From Bacillota bacterium (GTDB lineage Bacteria; Bacillota; Clostridia; Lachnospirales; Lachnospiraceae), in NCBI GenBank assembly GCA_023437885.1, contig JAEZFH010000209.1:1-10044 (forward strand): a DNA stretch of 10,044 nt, in the 5' to 3' direction. Of the stretch, positions 6,463 through 10,044 are shown in pieces. A program made the translations under genes and the position numbers. Positions within the stretch are counted from its first letter, which is position 1. Every line of letters starts with the position of its first letter. The notes beneath the pieces are model-generated. The model had not been told where the DNA came from and did not search any database. It saw nothing but the letters and a program-made list of their open reading frames with translations.

Positions 6463-6720
6463 CCTCACTTTTGACACCGCCTTTCAGCAGCTTAAAGCAT
6501 TGGCCGCCTTTGCATAGCCGGGTCTCCCATATATCCTGGCAGAAGCCCGACGGCCTGTTTCTATATACAAACGGATCAGTAATAGGAAAGTCTTCAATAA
6601 CTTTACGAATAGAAGGAAGATACAGAAAGCAATCCCCCTTTGAACGGATGTACCTCCTGGCTGCCCATTCAAAGGGGGATATCGTTCCCGCTCAGTATAT
6701 ATCTGCTTTACAATTTCCAA
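6449..6720 (-). pseudogene. Possible small gene broken by one base in a C5 run
   Basis: A minus-strand frame starts at TTG 6720 (CGGAG seven bases upstream) and reads MEIVKQIYTERERYPP. At the run CCCCC (minus 6638-6634) a second frame opens that stays free of stops for 74 more codons to TAG at 6451-6449; it contains FEWAARRYIRSKGDCF and IEDFPITDPFVY but no start codon of its own. One extra C in the run would join them into a 90-residue protein. I do not recognise the product; it has four cysteines and two tryptophans in the second part and no membrane segment. The joined reading could be a decayed gene, a sequencing error, or chance. The frame ends inside hairpin copy 2 and lies 26 bases downstream of the guaB stop on the same strand. 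Confidence 0.25.
6632..6680. repeat. 13-bp perfect inverted repeat downstream of guaB
   Basis: ATCCCCCTTTGAA (6632-6644) and TTCAAAGGGGGAT (6668-6680) are perfect arms around a 23-base loop. Read on the minus strand, about 70 bases after the guaB stop, the stem is followed by TGCTTTCTGT, a partial U-run, so it may act as the guaB terminator. The loop carries AGGAGGT, a full SD sequence, on the same strand with no good start codon behind it. Confidence 0.5.
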
Positions 6721-6748
6721 TCCTTATCTCCGTATGGAGATTAGGATT
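6719..6748 (-). terminator. Hairpin overlapping the guaB stop codon
   Basis: AATCCTTATCTCC (6719-6731) and GGAGATTAGGATT (6736-6748) form a 13-base stem with one mismatch around GTAT. On the minus strand it includes the last bases of the guaB stop codon and is not followed by a U-run, so it is more likely a 3' stabilising stem than a complete intrinsic terminator. Confidence 0.45.
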
Positions 6749-8204
6749 ATTCCTCTACGCTGTAGTTGGGTGCCTCCTTGGTGATGTGGATATCATGAGG
6801 ATGGCTCTCTTTTAAAGAGGCTGCGGTTATCTTAACGAATTTTCCGTTGTTCTGGAGCGTCTTAATGTCTGCCGCCCCGCAGTAACCCATACCGGAGCGC
6901 AAGCCGCCAATCAACTGGAATACGGTATCTTCCACGGTTCCCTTATATGCCACACGGCCTTCCACGCCTTCCGGTACCAGCTTCTTGGCATCAGTCTGGA
7001 AGTAGCGGTCCTTACTGCCCTTTTCCATGGCAGCAATGGAACCCATTCCCCGGTATACCTTGTATTTTCTTCCCTGGTATAATTCAAAGGTTCCGGGACT
7101 CTCATCACAGCCCGCAAAGATACTTCCCATCATACACACATTGGCACCCGCCGCCAGGGCCTTGGTGATATCTCCCGAATACTTGATGCCGCCGTCGGCT
7201 ATGATCGGTATCTGATGCGCTTTGGCTGCTTCATAGGAATCCATAATAGCTGTAATCTGAGGTACGCCGATTCCTGCCACAACTCTTGTTGTACAGATCG
7301 AACCGGGTCCAATTCCCACCTTTACCGCATCTACGCCTGCCTTAATCAAGTCAAGGGTCGCCTGCGCCGTCGCGACATTCCCGGCGATGATCTGAACGGC
7401 AGAGTATGCATCCCGTACCATCTTCACCACCTTAAGAACATTTCCGGAATGTCCGTGTGCCGTATCAATAACGATGGCATCCACCTTGGCCTTCACCAAT
7501 GCATCCACGCGTTCCAGAATATTATTAGTAACTCCGACCGCCGCCGCACATAACAGCCGTCCCTGTGCATCCTTGGCTGACAGCGGATATTTTATCTGTT
7601 TTTCGATGTCCTTGATTGTGATAAGTCCCTTCAGGTTGCCCTCATCATCTACTAAAGGAAGCTTTTCCTTTCTGGCTTTGCCCAATATCTTCTTCGCCTC
7701 ATCCAGAGTAATGCCTTCCTTTGCCGTAATCAGACCTTCCGAGGTCATGGACTCGCTGATTTTCTTAGAAAAATCCGTCTCAAACTTCAGGTCCCGGTTT
7801 GTGATAATACCGACCAGCTTCTTACCGTCTACCGTAATCGGTACCCCGGAGATTCTGTATTTTGCCATTAAATCATTGGCATCCTGTAAGGTATGCTCCG
7901 GAGACAAATAAAATGGATCGGTGATGACACCATTCTCTGAACGTTTTACCTTATCTACCTCTACCGCCTGCTCCTCAATGGACATATTCTTGTGGATAAC
8001 ACCTATGCCCCCCTGCCTGGCCATAGCGATTGCCATACGGCTCTCGGTTACGGTATCCATACCGGCACTCATTAACGGGATATTCAGTTTTATTGTATTC
8101 GTCAGGCTTGTTGACAAATCAACCTGATTTGGCAATACCTCGGAAAAAGCCGGTACCAGCAGCACATCATCAAATGTAATTCCTTCACCGATAATCTGAC
8201 CCAT
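6747..8204 (-). CDS. guaB: IMP dehydrogenase
   Basis: GuaB oxidises IMP to XMP with NAD+, the first committed step to GMP, in the cytoplasm as a tetramer or octamer. The 485-residue product is full length. The barrel opens with EGITFDDVLLVPAFS (7-21) and PLMSAGMDTVTE (43-54); two CBS domains are inserted at about 94-140 and 153-205. The IMP loop GIGPGSICTTRVVAGIG carries catalytic Cys304, ADGGIKYSGD (336-345) and MMGSIFAG (358-365) bind phosphate, and the flap holds the catalytic pair Arg400-Tyr401 in KDRYFQ. The ATG at 8204 has GAGGAG nine bases upstream. It has its own strong promoter 50-80 bases upstream and no riboswitch in the short leader. purH, which makes its substrate, lies at the other end of the window in the same orientation. 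Confidence 0.98.
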   Translation of the reverse strand: MGQIIGEGITFDDVLLVPAFSEVLPNQVDLSTSLTNTIKLNIPLMSAGMDTVTESRMAIAMARQGGIGVIHKNMSIEEQAVEVDKVKRSENGVITDPFYLSPEHTLQDANDLMAKYRISGVPITVDGKKLVGIITNRDLKFETDFSKKISESMTSEGLITAKEGITLDEAKKILGKARKEKLPLVDDEGNLKGLITIKDIEKQIKYPLSAKDAQGRLLCAAAVGVTNNILERVDALVKAKVDAIVIDTAHGHSGNVLKVVKMVRDAYSAVQIIAGNVATAQATLDLIKAGVDAVKVGIGPGSICTTRVVAGIGVPQITAIMDSYEAAKAHQIPIIADGGIKYSGDITKALAAGANVCMMGSIFAGCDESPGTFELYQGRKYKVYRGMGSIAAMEKGSKDRYFQTDAKKLVPEGVEGRVAYKGTVEDTVFQLIGGLRSGMGYCGAADIKTLQNNGKFVKITAASLKESHPHDIHITKEAPNYSVEE

Positions 8205-8257
8205 TTTGTTAATCTCCTCACTTTCTGATGTTTGTTTTTGAACTAAAGATTTTTAAA

Positions 8258-8286
8258 AGTATAACGAATAATATCTGCAATGTCAA
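8258..8286 (-). promoter_or_regulatory. guaB promoter (near-consensus sigma-A)
   Basis: On the minus strand a perfect TTGACA (8286-8281) is followed after exactly 17 bases by TATACT (8263-8258). Transcription would start near 8251, leaving a leader of about 45 bases. It is the best promoter in the window and suggests strong constitutive expression. The 191-base inverted repeat ends 27 bases upstream of the -35 box. Confidence 0.88.
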
Positions 8287-8313
8287 CCATGAAAATCTGT
8301 AAAAGAAATAGTC

Positions 8314-8504
8314 GATTCGAGTGTCAAAAGCCTGATTTATGTTATGAAGATGAATATACGTGTATATATATTCATCCAGCTTGCGTTTAATCTCTCGTAA
8401 TTGCCAAGTACAGGCAATCACAAGAGACCCGATTTGCACTATATGAATATATATGCACTCGCATTCACCAATACAGTGGAATGAAGGCTTCTGACGCTCG
8501 AATC
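8314..8504. repeat. 191-base long inverted repeat (rod-like), MITE-like element or structured RNA
   Basis: Arms of 92 bases (8314-8405 and 8413-8504) surround the 7-base loop AAGTACA, and align base for base without gaps, 59 of 92 matching by my count. The outer 20 bases match at 18 (GATTCGAG-Y-GTCA-R-AAGCCT). A 26-base poorly paired zone follows, containing a matching TGAAT, then a 20-base stem matching at 17 (8360-8379 with 8439-8458). After 11 mostly unpaired bases comes an apical 15-base stem matching at 13. The right side of the unpaired zone can form its own hairpin (CATTCAC with GTGGAATG, 8462-8483). I see no target-site duplication at the ends. After the minus-strand end there is a U-rich TATTTCTTTTA. 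It fills the space between the terminator at 8516 and the guaB promoter. Confidence 0.8.
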
Positions 8505-8515
8505 ATCCTATGACA

Positions 8516-8562
8516 AGAGGATGCCGTTCTCCCATCCGGTGCGGCATGGGAATGCATCCTCT
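8516..8562 (-). terminator. Hairpin terminator after the gene at 8569-9066
   Basis: AGAGGATGC (8516-8524) pairs perfectly with GCATCCTCT (8554-8562), and TCCCAT/ATGGGA continues the stem inside. It begins seven bases past the stop codon. The following minus-strand bases (TGTCAT) are only weakly U-rich; on the plus strand GCGTTCTT follows, so it may work in both directions. Confidence 0.6.
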
Positions 8563-8568
8563 GCGTTC

Positions 8569-9066
8569 TTAGTATTGCGATATCTTTCTCGGACTCTTCT
8601 GCTTCATCATTGCAAGCATCTTCTCACTGGGTTCAAAGGCAATACGATATTTCTTATCCTCAACATTGGCAACAATAATATACGGCTTTATGGTCTTGTC
8701 ACAGGATGAGAAATCCTTATTCATAAGCTGCATATGATTGTAGCTGTCCAAGGCATGGGAGCCCTGGGGAGCCACGATATCAACCTGCTCCATATCGATC
8801 CGGAGCATGGTTTTCCTTCTAGCCTTACCGGTGATGCGGTCAAAATCCAACTGCCCGTCCACAAATACATACTCATATTCCACATTCAACTTCGGGAAAA
8901 GATAGATCATGGCAACAATAAGCACAATTCCACCAATACCAAAAAATCCTCCCAACATCATGAGCAGTACCCCGACAACAATTCCTACGATCAGAAGTGT
9001 ACGCAGCCCCATCGACTTACCGGTATCCTTTCTCTTCACTCCCGCTTCCGCATATAACTGATTCAT
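8569..9066 (-). CDS. Small membrane protein of unknown function (tentatively DUF6106)
   Basis: The 165-residue product starts with a short polar segment, then a hydrophobic hairpin (about residues 22-57: GIVVGVLLMMLGGF and IGGIVLIVAMIYLF), probably two close membrane helices. A soluble part of about 105 residues follows, with LNVEYEYVFVDGQLDFDRI, RRKTMLRIDMEQVDIVAP, SCDKTIKPYIIV and a C-terminal FEPSEKMLAMMKQKSPRK. This arrangement resembles small Clostridia proteins I associate with DUF6106, from memory; no activity is known to me and no catalytic motif is visible. The ATG at 9066 has GGAGG six bases upstream, inside the 31-base sequence shared with pyk. It follows ilvE by 34 bases on the same strand, so the two are probably co-transcribed, and a hairpin terminator closes the unit. 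Confidence 0.85.
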   Translation of the reverse strand: MNQLYAEAGVKRKDTGKSMGLRTLLIVGIVVGVLLMMLGGFFGIGGIVLIVAMIYLFPKLNVEYEYVFVDGQLDFDRITGKARRKTMLRIDMEQVDIVAPQGSHALDSYNHMQLMNKDFSSCDKTIKPYIIVANVEDKKYRIAFEPSEKMLAMMKQKSPRKISQY

Positions 9067-9094
9067 ATTAATCCTCCATTCTGCTGCGAACCTG
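9064..9094 (-). repeat. 31-base leader/RBS sequence shared with pyk (copy 2)
   Basis: Reading minus 9094-9064, from CAGGTT through GCAGCAGAATGGAGG to the ATG, 29 of 31 bases equal plus 2491-2521 in front of pyk. The two differences are C for G after CAGGTT and A for T four bases before the ATG. The similarity stops at both ends: upstream bases and the coding sequences are unrelated. It fills most of the 34-base ilvE spacer. Confidence 0.85.
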
Positions 9095-9100
9095 CGAATC

Positions 9101-10044
9101 TTAAACCTCTACGGTCCAGTTATGTTCATCTTCTATTCTTCCTAACTGAATTCCTGTAATTGTATCATACAGCTTCCGGCTGACCGGCCCGATGCCTCCG
9201 TCCTTCACCTGCATGATATTCTCTTCCCAGCGAAGCTGTCCCACCGGAGAGATTACCGCAGCCGTTCCGGTTCCCCATACCTCTTCCAGGGTGTTATTCT
9301 GATATGCTTCATAGATCTCATCAATGGATATTTTACGCTCCTGGGTCTCAAGTCCCCACTCCCTGCACAGCGCCAATACGGAATCTCTGGTAACGCCGGG
9401 CAAAATACTTCCATTTAACTCCGGTGTGACAACCTTACCATTAATCTTGAAGAAAATATTCATCGCTCCTACCTCTTCAATATACTTTCGATCGACACCG
9501 TCCAGCCACAGTACCTGGGAATAACCTTCCTCATGCGCCTTCATCTGGGATTTTAATGAAGCCACATAATTTGCTCCTGTCTTGGCTTCTCCGATACCGC
9601 CCTTCACTGCTCTGACATATTCGTCCTCAATCCAGATTCTGACCGGATTCAACCCCTCCGGATAATATGCCCCGACCGGAGAGAGGATAATGATGAAAAG
9701 ATACCGGTCGGAGGGTCTTACCCCCAGAAACGGATCCGTTGCAATAATAAAAGGTCTGATATAGAGCGAGGTGCCTTCCCTGGTCGGAATCCATGCCTCA
9801 TCTACTTTAACCACTGCTTTAAGCGCCTGCAGGAAATCCTCCTCGGGAATCTCCGGAATACAGATTCTGCGGTTCGTCTTATTGGCTCTTTCAATATTCT
9901 TTTCCGGACGGAAGAGCAAGGTTCTTCCATCCTCTGTCCTATAGGCCTTTAAACCCTCAAACATTTCCTGGCCATAATGGAACACCATGGCGGAAGGCTC
10001 AAGATTGAGCGGCTGGTAGGGTATCACCCGGGGATCATACCACC
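9101..10044 (-). CDS. ilvE: Branched-chain amino acid aminotransferase (5' end outside window)
   Basis: IlvE is a cytoplasmic PLP enzyme that exchanges the amino group between leucine, isoleucine or valine and 2-oxoglutarate, the last step of their synthesis. The open frame runs off the right edge with WYDPRVIPYQPLNLEP; the GTG at 10027 within it is an ordinary valine, not a start. 313 residues are visible, and the long (eukaryote-like) BCAT form is about 340-360, so some 30-45 N-terminal residues are missing. VFHYGQEMFEGLKAYR, RANKTNRRICIPEIP and LYIRPFIIATDPFLGV match this form. GIGEAKTGANYVASL holds the PLP lysine (codon 9583-9581), and QVLWLDGVDRKYIEEVGAMNIFF and GTGTAAVISPVG bind cofactor phosphate and substrate. 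The wording VLWLDG...EVGAMN favours the long form over the E. coli type. A small membrane-protein gene follows after 34 bases. Confidence 0.96.
   Translation of the reverse strand, partial: WYDPRVIPYQPLNLEPSAMVFHYGQEMFEGLKAYRTEDGRTLLFRPEKNIERANKTNRRICIPEIPEEDFLQALKAVVKVDEAWIPTREGTSLYIRPFIIATDPFLGVRPSDRYLFIIILSPVGAYYPEGLNPVRIWIEDEYVRAVKGGIGEAKTGANYVASLKSQMKAHEEGYSQVLWLDGVDRKYIEEVGAMNIFFKINGKVVTPELNGSILPGVTRDSVLALCREWGLETQERKISIDEIYEAYQNNTLEEVWGTGTAAVISPVGQLRWEENIMQVKDGGIGPVSRKLYDTITGIQLGRIEDEHNWTVEV

Noticed and set aside
6456..6815. 119-codon plus-strand ORF covering the guaB 3' end
   Set aside because: It is partly antisense to conserved guaB codons, starts inside hairpin copy 2, has no SD and does not look protein-like.
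8218..8439. 73-codon minus-strand ORF upstream of guaB
   Set aside because: It runs through the long inverted repeat and across the guaB promoter and leader, has no SD, and its Tyr/Ile-rich reading is explained by the palindromic AT-rich sequence.
8485..8504. tRNA-like T-loop (GCTCGAATC) at the end of the inverted repeat
   Set aside because: The flanking bases cannot form a T stem and no acceptor, D or anticodon arms are present; the similarity is part of the terminal repeat.
10025..10027. GTG as an ilvE start codon
   Set aside because: The frame continues to the window edge with the conserved WYDPR segment, so this codon is an internal valine.

Overview
The window looks like chromosomal housekeeping DNA from a low-to-mid GC Firmicute, most probably a Clostridia/Lachnospiraceae-type anaerobe. 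This placement is inferred from the strong GGAGG-type ribosome binding sites, the compact single-gene units with AT-rich spacers, and the gene families present. I see no phage, insertion sequence, CRISPR array, rRNA or tRNA.

Layout. (1) 1-1172, minus strand: purH, cut by the left edge. (2) 1173-1776: a 600-base AT-rich spacer holding a good plus-strand promoter and a chain of hairpins. (3) 1777-3946, plus strand: a four-helix membrane protein of the TIGR01906/Lit family, then pyruvate kinase, ended by a long hairpin terminator. (4) 4241-4720, plus strand: dCMP deaminase. (5) 4774-6384, minus strand: a membrane-anchored peptidoglycan amidase and, upstream of it, an APH-fold phosphotransferase. 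(6) 6385-6746: a spacer with a dispersed hairpin and a possible small broken gene. (7) 6747-8204, minus strand: guaB with a near-consensus promoter. (8) 8205-8568: a spacer dominated by a 191-base inverted repeat. (9) 8569-10044, minus strand: a small membrane protein and ilvE, cut by the right edge.

The genes are mostly independent units. purH (makes IMP) and guaB (IMP to XMP) belong to the same purine pathway but are separately transcribed. dCMP deaminase feeds dUMP/dTMP synthesis, pyruvate kinase closes glycolysis, and ilvE handles branched-chain amino acids.

The genes are ordinary; the unusual content lies between them. Three signals stand out. First, a 191-base rod-like inverted repeat (8314-8504) whose 92-base arms align without gaps around a 7-base loop just upstream of the guaB promoter. 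Second, a dispersed 32-base hairpin family (1719-1750, 5506-5537, 6431-6462) with a fixed 6-3-14-3-6 architecture, a shared 14-base 5' tag and compensatory base changes. Third, a 31-base sequence ending in the start codon that is nearly identical (29/31) in front of two unrelated genes, pyk and the small membrane protein at 8569-9066.
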